Origin: Streptomyces sp. ISL-96
GTDB lineage: Bacteria; Actinomycetota; Actinomycetes; Streptomycetales; Streptomycetaceae
Reading direction: 5' to 3'
NCBI RefSeq assembly: GCF_018614035.1
Contig: NZ_JAGGPA010000025.1
Span: 248,001-312,000, forward strand
DNA length: 64,000 bases
The position numbers and the translations under genes are program-made. Shown in pieces: positions 24,724 through 33,739 of the stretch. Under the pieces are notes generated by a model. That model was not told the DNA's origin. It saw nothing but the letters and a program-made list of their open reading frames with translations, and ran no database searches. The stretch's first letter is position 1. Each line of letters starts with the position of its first letter.

Positions 24724-25524
24724 TCAGCGGCCGCCCGCCGGCGACAGCCGCCGCTCCCCCGCCGGAACGGGAACCGAAAGGGTGTTGCCCGGCGGCGGGA
24801 ACGGGCAGATGAAGTGGTCGGCGAAGGCGCACGGCGGCAGCAGGGCCCGGTTGAAGTCGACGGCCACCGTGCCGTCGGCCGCCGGCGCGGGCGGCCGCAG
24901 GAAGCGGAAGCGGTACGTACTGTCCGGGCTGGTCGCGTCGGAGAAAACCGCCCAGAGGGAGCCGTCGTCCTCGACAGCGACCTGGAGCGTGTGCTCGGCG
25001 CCGTCGATGTCGAACGCGATCTCCCCGGCGAGGCCGAGCCCGCGCTCGCGCCCGTCCGCGTTCTCGACCTGGATGGTGGTGCGCCCTTCGCCGTACGGAC
25101 GGAAGCGGCCCGCCAGCACCCATTCCGGGTCGTACGGCGTCACTTCCATTCCCGCGAAAGCACGCCGCGCCGGCGACTCGGGGTCGAAGACCCGGACCGC
25201 CCACAGTCCTTCCCGGCGCAGCACGACCAGCCGCCGCCCGGCGGCCTCGACGCGGGACTCCGGGATGGGCCCGGTGTCCGCGCTCAGCCCGGCCTCGCCG
25301 GTCAGCGGCTCCCCGTCGACAGTGATCCGGTCCTCGGGCGAGGCGGCCAGAACCACCTCGTCACCGTCGGCCGTCCACTGGCCCGGCACCTCCGGAATTC
25401 GACCTTCCGGGTAGTCGGAGAGCCAGTGGGTGCCGGTGAGCGAGAGCGGACCGTACGGCGCCAGGACCGTCTCGGTGCGCTGCTCGTGCCAGTGCTGCCA
25501 GTCCTGCTGAGGATCTGTGCTCAT
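24724..25524 (-). CDS. DUF1684 protein
   Basis: Soluble protein of 266 aa belonging to DUF1684. Features visible: an N-terminal WQHWHEQRTETVLAPYGPLSLTG, a beta-rich middle (TGEAGLSADTGPI... VRVFDPESPARRAF) and the conserved C-terminal block VDFNRALLPPCAFADHFICPFPPPGN with two Cys and a His. No signal peptide or membrane segment. The family's biochemical role is not known to me. It stands alone between sprB and the DUF5685 gene, with short spacers on both sides. Confidence 0.85.
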   Translation of the reverse strand: MSTDPQQDWQHWHEQRTETVLAPYGPLSLTGTHWLSDYPEGRIPEVPGQWTADGDEVVLAASPEDRITVDGEPLTGEAGLSADTGPIPESRVEAAGRRLVVLRREGLWAVRVFDPESPARRAFAGMEVTPYDPEWVLAGRFRPYGEGRTTIQVENADGRERGLGLAGEIAFDIDGAEHTLQVAVEDDGSLWAVFSDATSPDSTYRFRFLRPPAPAADGTVAVDFNRALLPPCAFADHFICPFPPPGNTLSVPVPAGERRLSPAGGR

Positions 25525-25590
25525 GCGCGCAACCTTTCCACACGGGCGCTACGGGCACGGGAAGCCCAAGGTGCTCACGCGGCGTCGGCT

Positions 25591-26805
25591 TCAGCAGTCG
25601 CAGCCGCAGCACTCACAGCACCCGCAGCAGCCTTCACCGCAGCTCCCGCACTCCCCGCAGCATCCGCAGCAGTCCCCACAGCTCTGGAAGGGCGCCTGGC
25701 GGTTCTCGCGGGACCACGGGTCCTGATAGGTGCCGCAGCACATCTGGCACGTACAGGCGAGGCCGAGCCACACGGCGCAGCCGACGAGAGCGCCGCGCCG
25801 GTCACGCCGCGGCGGCTCCGGAGGAGGCGGGCCATGGGGACCCGGTCCACCCGGACCCGGGGCGTACGGATTCGGGGCGTGGGGATTCGGGCCGTACGGA
25901 CTCGGGTTGTACGGACCGGGCGGGCCGTAGGGCCCCGGCTGGTGGGCGCACGTCCCGCCGAACACCCGGTCCACCGACCGCCCCAGCTCGTGCGCCAGCA
26001 GTACGTGCGCCAGCTCGCCATTCGTGAATTCCGCGTCCCGCAGCGCCAGCCGCACCCCACGCACCGCGTCGTCGCACAGCCGGCGCGCCTCCGCCAGGCC
26101 GGTGCCCGTCGCGGTCAGCGGGTTCCACGCACCCGACGCCGCGTCAGCTTCCAGGTCTTCCACGGCATCCAGCAGATGCGCGAGCCGCCCGAAGAGCCGG
26201 CCCGCCTCCGCGAGCGGCGCCGCGTTCTGCGGCCTGCCCGCGAGTACGGCGGTGTGCGCGAAGGCAGCGGCGGTCGCCGTCTCGGCCGGCTCGGTGACCG
26301 TGAGGACGGACGTGCCCAGCCCCGCCAGCGCCTCGATCCCGGCCTGCCGGTCCACGGCGTCGACCAGCAGCGCGGTGTCGAAGCCCAGCGACGCGCCCGT
26401 CCGCGCGCCCGCCCTGTCCCACCCGGCGGCGAGCCGCCGCGCGGCCGCGGCCACCGGTCTGCGGGCCAACACCCCGTCCCGGTCGGCGACGTGGTCCCGT
26501 ATCTTCGCCGAGGCCAGGACGAGCGAGACGGCCGCGGCCAGCCTGGCCCCCTCGCCCCGGGCCACGGGCGCGGTACGCATCGCGCGCAGTGGACAGGGCC
26601 CCGCCGCACGCCGCCATCCCGTGACGCGCTCGGACTGAGCCTCCGTCAGAACCGAAACGATCAGGCCGTCGTAGTTCGTCACGACCCTCGCGAGCTGCCC
26701 GTGGTCACCGCGAAGTGCCAGGCAGAGCCCGCACAGATGGGCCATCCACTCCGTCCTGAGCCCCGCCGAGAGCCGGTGACCGCAGGGCCTGACTATTCCG
26801 AACAA
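25591..26805 (-). CDS. DUF5685 protein with extreme Cys-rich tail
   Basis: Protein of about 404 aa in three parts. The N-terminal ~270 residues are alpha-helical with an opening FGIVRPCGHRL...HLCGLCLALRG (four Cys/His positions that could hold a metal) and a helix pair resembling prenyl-synthase-like folds (LLDAVEDLEADAASGAWNPL). Next is a Pro/Gly/Tyr linker of PYGPNP-type repeats, a short hydrophobic CxxCC stretch (LGLACTCQMCCGTY), and a final 29 residues of which 15 are Cys. The family normally starts at FGIVRPC, which fits a TTG at 26805 after GGGGGAG; an ATG at 26844 is the alternative. Function unknown; metal binding is plausible. Confidence 0.75.
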   Translation of the reverse strand: MFGIVRPCGHRLSAGLRTEWMAHLCGLCLALRGDHGQLARVVTNYDGLIVSVLTEAQSERVTGWRRAAGPCPLRAMRTAPVARGEGARLAAAVSLVLASAKIRDHVADRDGVLARRPVAAAARRLAAGWDRAGARTGASLGFDTALLVDAVDRQAGIEALAGLGTSVLTVTEPAETATAAAFAHTAVLAGRPQNAAPLAEAGRLFGRLAHLLDAVEDLEADAASGAWNPLTATGTGLAEARRLCDDAVRGVRLALRDAEFTNGELAHVLLAHELGRSVDRVFGGTCAHQPGPYGPPGPYNPSPYGPNPHAPNPYAPGPGGPGPHGPPPPEPPRRDRRGALVGCAVWLGLACTCQMCCGTYQDPWSRENRQAPFQSCGDCCGCCGECGSCGEGCCGCCECCGCDC

Positions 26806-27095
26806 GGCGCTCCCCCAGGAGGCGTGAGACGGTGCGGCCCGCATCGTATCGAGGCCGTTTCAGCGTCCCGCGTTCACCCGTCCGTCCCCCTCGTCACCCA
26901 TGTGGCCCGACGGTCGTATTTTTCACTCTGTCAGCAGCCTGACACAGCAGGGACCTTGACGAACCGCCACAAGTTCTGCACCAGTACCGTCACGAATCCC
27001 CTGCGCGGCGACTATCCACTTGGCGCGTAATCCGCATGATGGACGACCATAGGGGGAGCGGTACACAGACCGACCGCGGTGAAAGGAGGCGTCCC

Positions 27096-27536
27096 ATGGG
27101 ATCGGTGCGCAAGGCCAGTGCCTGGCTCGGGCTCGTCGAGGACAGCGACGACGACCGCTACTACGACGACGAGTACGCCGAGGGAAACAACGAGAGCGCC
27201 GAGCCCTGGGTCACGGACCCGCGGGTCAAGGCGGTCTCGGAGCCGTCCGACGACAAGGCCCCCAGAATCGCCACGGTCACCCCGGACGGCTTCCGGGACG
27301 CGCGTGGCATCGGGGAGCTTTTCCGGGACGGTGTCCCGGTCATCATGAACCTCACGTCCATGGAGCCCTCCGACGCCAAGCGCATCGTCGACTTCGCAGC
27401 CGGCCTGACCTTCGGCCTGCGCGGTTCGATCGAGCGCGTCGCGAACCGGGTGTTCCTGCTGAGCCCCGCCGACACCGAGGTCGTCAGCGGTGAGGCCGCG
27501 GGCCGCGACACGAACGGTTTCTTCAACCAGAGCTGA
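27096..27536 (+). CDS. sflA: SepF-like divisome protein, probable SflA
   Basis: Cytosolic cell-division protein of 146 aa. The N-terminal MGSVRKASAWLGLVEDSDDD is the amphipathic membrane-binding helix of SepF, followed by an acidic linker and the SepF core (FRDGVPVIMNLTSMEPSDAKRIVDFAAGLTFGLRGSIERVANRVFLLSP) that binds FtsZ. Streptomyces has three SepF proteins: SepF in the dcw cluster and SflA and SflB elsewhere; this location, next to an acyl-CoA dehydrogenase and outside any ftsZ cluster, suggests SflA, which is inference from memory of gene order. ATG 27096 has a strong AAAGGAGG. Confidence 0.85.
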   Translation: MGSVRKASAWLGLVEDSDDDRYYDDEYAEGNNESAEPWVTDPRVKAVSEPSDDKAPRIATVTPDGFRDARGIGELFRDGVPVIMNLTSMEPSDAKRIVDFAAGLTFGLRGSIERVANRVFLLSPADTEVVSGEAAGRDTNGFFNQS

Positions 27537-27554
27537 TGGGCAGGGCCGCTCACC

Positions 27555-27590
27555 GTTACCGGAGTTACCGGCATTACCGGGGTTACCGGA
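27555..27590. repeat. Four tandem 9-base repeats (GTTACCGGN-like)
   Basis: GTTACCGGA, GTTACCGGC, ATTACCGGG, GTTACCGGA in direct succession. The array lies between the SepF-like gene and the convergent acyl-CoA dehydrogenase gene and includes the latter's stop codon (27583-27585). Confidence 0.85.
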
Positions 27591-28773
27591 AGGCATCCAG
27601 GCCGGTGAGCGCCTTGCCCAGCACGAGCTGATGCATTTCGACGGTGCCCTCGTAGGTGAGCACCGATTCGAGGTTCGTCGCGTGCCGCATCACGGGGTAC
27701 TCCAGCGAGATGCCGTTCGCGCCGAGGATCGTCCTGCTCGTACGGCAGATCTCGATCGCCTCCCGCACATTGTTCAGCTTGCCGAAGCTGACCTGCTCGG
27801 GCCGCAGCCGCCCCGCGTCCATACGCTGCCCCAGGTGGTGGGCCAGCAGGATGCCCTTGTGGAGTTCGACCGCCATGTCGGCGAGCTTGGCCTGGGTGAG
27901 CTGGAAGCCGCCGATCGGCTTCCCGAACTGCTCGCGGGTCTTCGCGTAGTCGACCGCCGCCTCGAAGCTGGCGCGGGCGGCGCCCATCGCGCCCCACACG
28001 ATTCCGTACCGCGCGTGACTCAGACAGCTCAGCGGCCCCTTGAGCCCCGTGACGTCGGGCAGTACGGCGTCGGCGGGCAGCCGCACCTCGCCCATGACCA
28101 GCTCGCTGGTGACGGAGGCGCGCAGTGACCACTTGTGCTTGATCTCGGGCGCCGAGAAGCCGGGGGCGTCGGTCGGCACGACGAAGCCGCGAATCCCGTC
28201 GTCCGTCTGCGCCCACACGACGGCGACACCCGCCACGGACCCATTCGTGATCCACATCTTGCGGCCCGTCAGCACCCAGTCGGTGCCGTCCTTCTTGGCG
28301 TACGTCCGCATCCCGGCCGGGTCGGAGCCGTGGTCGGGCTCGGTCAGGCCGAAGCAGCCGATGATCGCGCCGGCGGCCATGCCGGGCAGCCAGCGCTGCT
28401 TCTGCTCCTCGGAGCCGAAGCGGTGGATGGCGTACATGGCGAGCGAGCCCTGTACGGAGACCAGGGAGCGGATGCCGGAGTCGGCGGCCTCCAGCTCCAG
28501 GCAGGCCAGACCGTACTGGACGGCGGACGCGCCCGCGCAGCCGTAGCCCTCCAGGGACATGCCGAGCGCGCCGATCGAGCCGAGCTCGCGGGCCAGTTCG
28601 CGGATGTTGGGCAGTTCCCCGCGCTCGTACCAGTCGGCGATGTACGGCATGACGCGGTCGGCGGCCCAGGTCCGTACGGTCTCGCGGATCGCGAGGTCCT
28701 CGGGCGCCAGCAGATCGTCGATGCCGATCGGGTCGCTGGGGTCGAACGGCGGAAGCTTCGAATTTGCGGACAT
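27583..28773 (-). CDS. Acyl-CoA dehydrogenase, glutaryl-CoA dehydrogenase-like
   Basis: FAD enzyme of 396 aa oxidising a CoA thioester, electrons passing to ETF. Domains follow the family order: N-terminal helices, beta domain with GCFGLTEPDHGSDP and WITNG, C-terminal helical bundle with KTREQFGKPIGGFQLTQAKLADM. The catalytic base is the Glu in TNLESVLTYEGTVEMHQLVLGKALTG, the location used by glutaryl-CoA and short-chain dehydrogenases. The sequence LTYEGT...ALTGLDAF fits glutaryl-CoA dehydrogenase, which also decarboxylates in lysine and tryptophan breakdown. No other degradation gene is adjacent. Start ATG 28773 after GGAGG. Confidence 0.88.
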   Translation of the reverse strand: MSANSKLPPFDPSDPIGIDDLLAPEDLAIRETVRTWAADRVMPYIADWYERGELPNIRELARELGSIGALGMSLEGYGCAGASAVQYGLACLELEAADSGIRSLVSVQGSLAMYAIHRFGSEEQKQRWLPGMAAGAIIGCFGLTEPDHGSDPAGMRTYAKKDGTDWVLTGRKMWITNGSVAGVAVVWAQTDDGIRGFVVPTDAPGFSAPEIKHKWSLRASVTSELVMGEVRLPADAVLPDVTGLKGPLSCLSHARYGIVWGAMGAARASFEAAVDYAKTREQFGKPIGGFQLTQAKLADMAVELHKGILLAHHLGQRMDAGRLRPEQVSFGKLNNVREAIEICRTSRTILGANGISLEYPVMRHATNLESVLTYEGTVEMHQLVLGKALTGLDAFR

Positions 28774-28870
28774 TCCTGGCCCTCCGGCGGCTGCTCGGCT
28801 CACGGTGTGCTGCGTCACGTGATGCGTAAAACTAGCAGTGGTAGTTACTGCTCACGGCCGACGTTACGGC

Positions 28871-30547
28871 TCAGCGCGCGACCCGTCCAGACCCGGCCCG
28901 CTCAGCGGGCTCCCGACGCGCCGGGACCTTCACCTGCGGCGAAGGCTCCTGCTTCTTCTCTTCCCGCGCACCGCAGTCCATCAGCCGCGGCAGTCTCAGC
29001 GCGGCCAGCGCGCCGAGCAGCAGCAGGCCCGCGCTGACGAAGAGCGTCACATGGAGGCCGTGGACGAAGGCGTGCCGCGCGGTGGAGCGCAGCGCGTCAC
29101 CGGCGGGTCCGCCGATCCGGTCCGCGATCGTGTACGCCTCGCCGAGCGAGTTCGCCGCGCCCGCGCTCTCCGCCGAGGAGACCCCGGGGACCGAGGCGAC
29201 GCCGGGCGCGTAGGCGGCGTTCATGACGCTGCCGAGCAGGGCGATGCCCATGCCGGCGCCGAGCTGGTAGGACGTCTCGCCGATGGCGGCGGCGCCGCCC
29301 GCGTGCTCGGCCGGGGCCTCGCTCAGCATCGACTCGTACGCCCCGAAGAGCGTGGTCTGGAGCCCGAAGCCGAGCAGCACGAACCCGGTGGTCAGCAGCG
29401 CGGGCCGGTCGTGCTGTCCCATCAGGGTCAGTACGAGCACGGCCGCGGCGGTCAGCGCGAAGCCGGAGGAGACCATGACGCGCGGGCCGAGGCGCTGGAG
29501 GGTGTACGAGCCGGTGGCGCCGGCCGCCATCGCGGCGAAGGTCAGCGGCAGCAGCCGCAGTCCGGTCTCCAGCGGGCCCAGTTCGAGCACCAGCTGGAGG
29601 TACTGGACGGCGATCAGCTGCAGGCCGACGAGCGCCAGCATCGCCAGGACGATGCATCCGACGGAGGTGGAGAAGGCCGCCCTGGCGAACATCGTCACGT
29701 CGATGAGCGGCTGCGTCCGCGTCCTCTGCCGCCGTACGAAGAGAACGAGCAGCGCCGAGCCGACGAGCAGCGGCAGCAGCGTCTTCGCGTCGGCGATGCC
29801 CTCGCCGCTGCCGATCCGCTTCACCCCGAGGACGACGCCGAGCACGCCGGCCGCGGCCATGAGCGCGCCGAGCACGTCCCATGGGCCCTGTCCGCTCCCC
29901 CGGGATTCGGGCAGCAGCCAGCGGCCGGCCGGCAGTATCAGTGCCATCAGCGGGATGTTGATGAGGAAGACCGAGCCCCACCAGAAGTGCTGGATGAGGA
30001 AGCCGCCAAGTACCGGGCCGGTGGCGGCGCCTATGGCCGCGACCGCGGTCCAGATGCCGATGGCGACGGCGCGCTCGCGCCGGTCGGGGAAGACCTGGCG
30101 GAGGATCGACAGCGTGGCGGGCATGATCATCGCGCCGCCGATGCCGAGCAGGGCGCGGGCCGCGATGAGGACGTGCGGGCTGTCGGCGAAGGCGGCGAGC
30201 GCGGACGCGGCGCCGAAGAGTCCGTAACCGAGCAGCAGGATGCGGCGGCGCCCGACGCGGTCGCCGAGCGTGCCGAAGAGGATCAGCAGCGAGGCGCAGA
30301 CCAGCGGGTAGGCGTCGACGATCCAGAGCAGTTCCATCGCGCCGGGACGCAGGTCCTCGGAGACGGCCGGGACGGCGATGTGCAGGACCGTCGCGTCGAG
30401 GGCGACCAGCAGGAGGCTGACGCACAGGACGACCAGCACGGCCCAGCGATTGCCGGCGATCCTCGCGGTCTTCACGGTCTTTGCGTGCGGCCGGTGCCCG
30501 GGGGCGCCCGCCGACCGCTGTGTTCCGGCCGTGGTCGTCCCTGACAT
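28871..30547 (-). CDS. MFS multidrug exporter, 14-TM DHA2 (EmrB/QacA) type
   Basis: Proton-driven efflux pump of 558 aa with 14 predicted membrane helices. Family motifs: motif C-type LLGIGGAMIMPATLSIL, motif A-like GTLGDRVGRRRILLLGY in the first cytoplasmic loop, LDATVLHIAVPAV in helix 1 and GPVLGGFLI. The C-terminal tail is long, basic and hydrophilic. Start ATG 30547 has GGGAGGGA. It is upstream of the acyl-CoA dehydrogenase gene on the same strand (97-base gap). No regulator of the TetR or MarR class is adjacent, so the inducer is unknown. Confidence 0.9.
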   Translation of the reverse strand: MSGTTTAGTQRSAGAPGHRPHAKTVKTARIAGNRWAVLVVLCVSLLLVALDATVLHIAVPAVSEDLRPGAMELLWIVDAYPLVCASLLILFGTLGDRVGRRRILLLGYGLFGAASALAAFADSPHVLIAARALLGIGGAMIMPATLSILRQVFPDRRERAVAIGIWTAVAAIGAATGPVLGGFLIQHFWWGSVFLINIPLMALILPAGRWLLPESRGSGQGPWDVLGALMAAAGVLGVVLGVKRIGSGEGIADAKTLLPLLVGSALLVLFVRRQRTRTQPLIDVTMFARAAFSTSVGCIVLAMLALVGLQLIAVQYLQLVLELGPLETGLRLLPLTFAAMAAGATGSYTLQRLGPRVMVSSGFALTAAAVLVLTLMGQHDRPALLTTGFVLLGFGLQTTLFGAYESMLSEAPAEHAGGAAAIGETSYQLGAGMGIALLGSVMNAAYAPGVASVPGVSSAESAGAANSLGEAYTIADRIGGPAGDALRSTARHAFVHGLHVTLFVSAGLLLLGALAALRLPRLMDCGAREEKKQEPSPQVKVPARREPAERAGSGRVAR

Positions 30548-30990
30548 GTGCGTCCCTCCCAGTGACATCCCTCGCGCTCGGCGGACCGGCGGGACGGCGT
30601 TGTCCTACGTCCCTGCGGGCCCGGCATCGACGGGCGAGTGAGCCGTCAGAGTACGCGAGTTCACACGCGTGTCGCGTGGTGCACCTCTCACCAGGGCGGG
30701 AGGCGGGTGTGGCGTGCGCCACGTCCGGAGCGGATCGGCCGCGGAGCCGTCGGCGATCTTGAGCGGCTCATGTTGGAGCGGGAAATTCCATGCTGAGTTC
30801 CGGTGAACGGAATTCATCGACGCGCATTCACTCTTACGAGCGGCCTCCGAATTAATTGAGCATGAGGGCGCCCCGCTTTCCCGAACGGCCGGGAATTACC
30901 CACTCGGTGAGACACACCCCACATCACATCGTCATCACAAAGATGCCGGATGGGCCGGGCTTGTCACTCACTCGCTGTAACGTCGATTCA
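30548..30990. other. Divergent spacer between MFS and PAP2 genes
   Basis: About 440 bases without a supported gene. Parts are AT-richer than the surroundings (for example 30780-30860 with GGAATTCATCG and TTAATTGAGC), as expected for promoters of two divergent genes. No inverted repeat or known operator stood out. Confidence 0.5.
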
Positions 30991-32043
30991 GTGCGTACCG
31001 ACCAACTCTTTGCCCGGCTGGACCGGGAAGCGGAGCCGCCCAAGATAGAGATCCCCGGGATGAGCCGTACCCGTACGGCCCTCTTCGGTTCGACGCTGGC
31101 GTTCTACATCGCCATCGTCTGGGCTGTGCTGATCACGTCCTGGCTGGTGGCCCTCGACTGGAAGGTCATGCTGTTCCGGCCGTACGAGCAGTGGCCCGAA
31201 GTCCATCCCTTCCTGGACTACTTCGTGGTGCTCGGGCAGCGCGGCCCCACCTCCGTCATGGTGGCGGCCTGGCTCGGCTGGCGCTCCTGGCGGCAGCACA
31301 CGCTGCGCCCCCTGCTGACGCTGGGCGCCTCGCTCCTCCTGCTGAACGTGACGGTGGGCTCGGTCAAGCTCGGCCTCGGCCGCCTCGGCCCGCACTACGC
31401 GACGGAGATCGGCTCGGCCGAGATGTTCGCGGGCGGCGATATATTTCCTTCCGGTCACACCGCCAACGCCGTGGTGACGTGGGGAATCCTGGCCTACCTG
31501 GCCACCACCCCGCGGGCCAGGCGCTGGCTTTCGGTGCTCTCGGCCCTCGTCGCGCTGGGCGTCGGCGCGACCACCGTCTACCTGGGCACCCACTGGCTGA
31601 GCGATGTGCTCCTCGGCTGGGCCGCCGGCCTGCTGATCCTGCTGAGCCTGCCGTGGTTCGAGCCGCTGATCGGGCGCACCGAAGCCTGGATCTTCGCGGT
31701 GCGCGAGGCCTGGCGTGCCCGTCGCAAGCTCGGCGCCGCGCAGCCCGCGCCGGCCGGCGGCCGACTGTCCCCGGCCCTCTTCCCGCAGCGCCACCCCACC
31801 GCCCCGTACTCGGCCCAGGCCGACACGCCGGCCCGCGAGCCGGTGGGCGCGGGCAGCGGCGGCCGTTCCACGGGCAGCACCAGGACGGCCGGTCACCTCA
31901 CGCAGCGGCTGACCACCGGGGCGAAGGGCGTCCGCTCGGAGCGGGCGTCGGTCACTCCGGCGGGCAGCCGCCGGGGTCCGCACGCCGACCGTACGGGCGC
32001 GGCGCGTCCCGGGACATCGCCCCGGCCGGTGGCCGGCGGCTGA
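30991..32043 (+). CDS. PAP2-superfamily membrane phosphatase
   Basis: Membrane phosphatase of about 350 aa acting on a lipid phosphate or undecaprenyl pyrophosphate. Six hydrophobic segments carry the three PAP2 motifs: KLGLGRLGPHY (variant of KxxxxxxRP), FPSGHTANA, and TVYLGTHWLSDVLLGW. A ~110-residue basic, disordered C-terminal tail follows the last helix. The GTG at 30991 (VRTDQLFARLDREAEPP) is chosen because the family N-terminus begins there; an ATG at 30856 would add 45 unsupported residues. No clear ribosome binding site precedes it, so it may be leaderless. Confidence 0.85.
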   Translation: MRTDQLFARLDREAEPPKIEIPGMSRTRTALFGSTLAFYIAIVWAVLITSWLVALDWKVMLFRPYEQWPEVHPFLDYFVVLGQRGPTSVMVAAWLGWRSWRQHTLRPLLTLGASLLLLNVTVGSVKLGLGRLGPHYATEIGSAEMFAGGDIFPSGHTANAVVTWGILAYLATTPRARRWLSVLSALVALGVGATTVYLGTHWLSDVLLGWAAGLLILLSLPWFEPLIGRTEAWIFAVREAWRARRKLGAAQPAPAGGRLSPALFPQRHPTAPYSAQADTPAREPVGAGSGGRSTGSTRTAGHLTQRLTTGAKGVRSERASVTPAGSRRGPHADRTGAARPGTSPRPVAGG

Positions 32044-32089
32044 CCGCCCGCTGGGCCGCGGGGACGGTACGCACAGGCCTCTCCCCGCA

Positions 32090-32135
32090 GGCGAAGGCCC
32101 CGGTGAACTCCCATGGAGCCGCCGGGGCCTTCGCC
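32090..32135. terminator. Terminator between PAP2 and I78 inhibitor genes
   Basis: GGCGAAGGCCCCGG (32090-32103) pairs perfectly with CCGGGGCCTTCGCC (32122-32135), 18-base loop. It lies between two convergent genes and can serve both. Confidence 0.8.
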
Positions 32136-32143
32136 GTGTGCGG

Positions 32144-32359
32144 TCAGCCCTTCCAGCAGCGGATGACGGTGCCGTCCTTGACCTCGAAGTTGAGGCGGCC
32201 CTCCAGGTACTCCATGGTGATGATCGAGCCCGGCGGAAGCGCCCTGACGGTGCTCCAGCCTCGCTCGCGGGCCAGCCGCTCCGCGTCGGCGGCGTCGAGT
32301 CCGACGTACGCCTCGGGAGCGTCGTCGGGCTGTGCGGAAGGGGTCGGTAGGGATGCCAT
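32144..32359 (-). CDS. I78-family peptidase inhibitor
   Basis: Small protein of 71 aa with the I78 (potato inhibitor I-like) pattern: AYVGLDAADAERLARERGWSTVR, then the reactive-loop region LPPGSIITMEYLEGRLNFEVKDGTVIRCWKG. Members inhibit serine proteases. No signal peptide is seen, so it would act inside the cell, possibly protecting it from its own proteases such as the two S1 enzymes encoded 8 kb away. ATG 32359 with GGTGAG upstream. Confidence 0.8.
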   Translation of the reverse strand: MASLPTPSAQPDDAPEAYVGLDAADAERLARERGWSTVRALPPGSIITMEYLEGRLNFEVKDGTVIRCWKG

Positions 32360-32701
32360 GAGACTCACCGTAGGCCGCCCGGAACGCGGAAGGAAGTACC
32401 GGGGGCCGGAGCTGAGTGTCACCGCCCCAGATACCTCAGCGGTCACACTTGTGTCACAGGATCACGACGGGCGTTTGGCATGAACGCCTTCACCCGAAAG
32501 GACAGTTCCGTGCCGCCGGGACCTGAATTGAACAACCTTCGAATGATCACGCAATAACAGGTTCCGAATTCATTCCCGGCTCCCCGCGGGGACGGCCCGC
32601 AATTCACCTCGCCCGGCCCCCACGAAATCTGACGCCCCGTAGTCGAATTCACGGTTCCCCCACATAATCCGCGTATGCCCCCTGCCTGCGGGCCACCCAG
32701 G
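32360..32701. other. Spacer between I78 inhibitor and WYL regulator genes
   Basis: About 340 bases with no supported gene. It is AT-richer than the coding DNA (for example around 32520-32580) and holds the inhibitor's promoter and the end of the WYL gene transcript. An open frame on the minus strand crosses it but lacks codon bias and a ribosome binding site. Confidence 0.45.
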
Positions 32702-33676
32702 TCAAGCCGGCGCCCCTCGGTCCAGAGCACGCGCGAGGAGATCACGGGCCGAACTGATCCCGTCGGTGAGCTCCGGCGGCTCGACGACCTCGAAGTCGAA
32801 GCCCATCAGCAGGATGTGAATGACGAGCACATCGAGGCTCGCCGCCCCGGTGCGCAGCAGACAGCTGTGCTCGTCGACGGCTTCCAGTACGCCCGCACTG
32901 GGCGAGACCGCCCGCCGCGCCTCCTCCAGAGGCACCAGCAGCCGGACCACAGCCGTCGCGGCGTACGCCCCGGTGGAGACGCCCTTCGAGACGTACGCCG
33001 CCAAGTCCTCGGCCGGGGGATCGCGCGGGACGAAGCGCGGGCCGTGCGGGGGCGTCGGGGTGATCCGGTCCGCCCGGAACGTACGCCAGTCGGAGCGGTC
33101 CAGGTCCCAGGCGACGAGGTACCAGCGGCGCTCGGTGCACACCAGGCGGTGCGGCTCGACGGTCCGTCGGGAGGAACTGCCGCCGTGGTCGCGGTACTCG
33201 AAGCGCAGCCGCTCGCTGTCCCGGCAGGCGTTGGCCAGCTCGGTCAGGACCGAGGCGTCGACGGTGGACGCCTCGGGGCCGCGCAGCATGGGGACGGTGA
33301 AGGCGTTGAGCGTGCCGACGCGGCGGCGCAGCCGGTTCGGCAGCACCTGTTCGAGCTTGGCCAGCGCGCGTACGGACGTCTCGCCGATGCCCTCGATGCC
33401 CTGTCCGGCGGCGGTACGCAGGCCGACCGCGACGGCGACGGCCTCCTCGTCGTCGAGCAGCAGCGGCGGCAGTTCGGCTCCCGCGCCGAGCTGGTAGCCG
33501 CCGCCGGTGCCGGGGCTGGCGTTGACGGGGTAGCCGAGTTCGCGCAGCCGGTCGACGTCGCGGCGCACGGTGCGCGGGGTGACGCCGAGCCGCTGGGCCA
33601 GGTCGGGCCCGGACCATTCGCGGTGGGCCTGGAGCAGCGAGAGCAGGCGCAGCAGACGTGCGGAGGTCTCCAACAT
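32702..33676 (-). CDS. YafY-type HTH/WYL transcriptional regulator
   Basis: DNA-binding protein of 324 aa. N-terminal winged helix (RLLRLLSLLQAHREWSGPDLAQRLGVTPRTVRRDVDRLRELGYPV), then a WYL domain whose hallmark residues appear in HRLVCTERRWYLVAWDLDRSDWRTFRADRI, and a C-terminal WCX extension. WYL domains sense small ligands or nucleic acid and often regulate stress or DNA-repair genes. The target is unknown; no obvious partner gene is adjacent. Starts ATG 33676, just after the terminator of the upstream GT4 operon. Confidence 0.88.
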   Translation of the reverse strand: MLETSARLLRLLSLLQAHREWSGPDLAQRLGVTPRTVRRDVDRLRELGYPVNASPGTGGGYQLGAGAELPPLLLDDEEAVAVAVGLRTAAGQGIEGIGETSVRALAKLEQVLPNRLRRRVGTLNAFTVPMLRGPEASTVDASVLTELANACRDSERLRFEYRDHGGSSSRRTVEPHRLVCTERRWYLVAWDLDRSDWRTFRADRITPTPPHGPRFVPRDPPAEDLAAYVSKGVSTGAYAATAVVRLLVPLEEARRAVSPSAGVLEAVDEHSCLLRTGAASLDVLVIHILLMGFDFEVVEPPELTDGISSARDLLARALDRGAPA

Positions 33677-33689
33677 GGGGGCGAGTCTG

Positions 33690-33726
33690 CCAGGGCTTGA
33701 GGACAGGTACGGTCCTCAAGCCCTGG
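33690..33726 (-). terminator. Terminator of the GT4 operon
   Basis: CCAGGGCTTGAGGAC (33690-33704) and GTCCTCAAGCCCTGG (33712-33726) form a perfect 15-base stem with a 7-base loop, 13 bases downstream of the stop at 33740. Confidence 0.88.
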
Positions 33727-33739
33727 CGGCCCTCCTCAT

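Noticed and set aside
32443..32745. 100-codon minus-strand frame between the I78 inhibitor and WYL genes
   Set aside because: Low GC3, no ribosome binding site and overlap with the WYL gene end; it looks like intergenic DNA.
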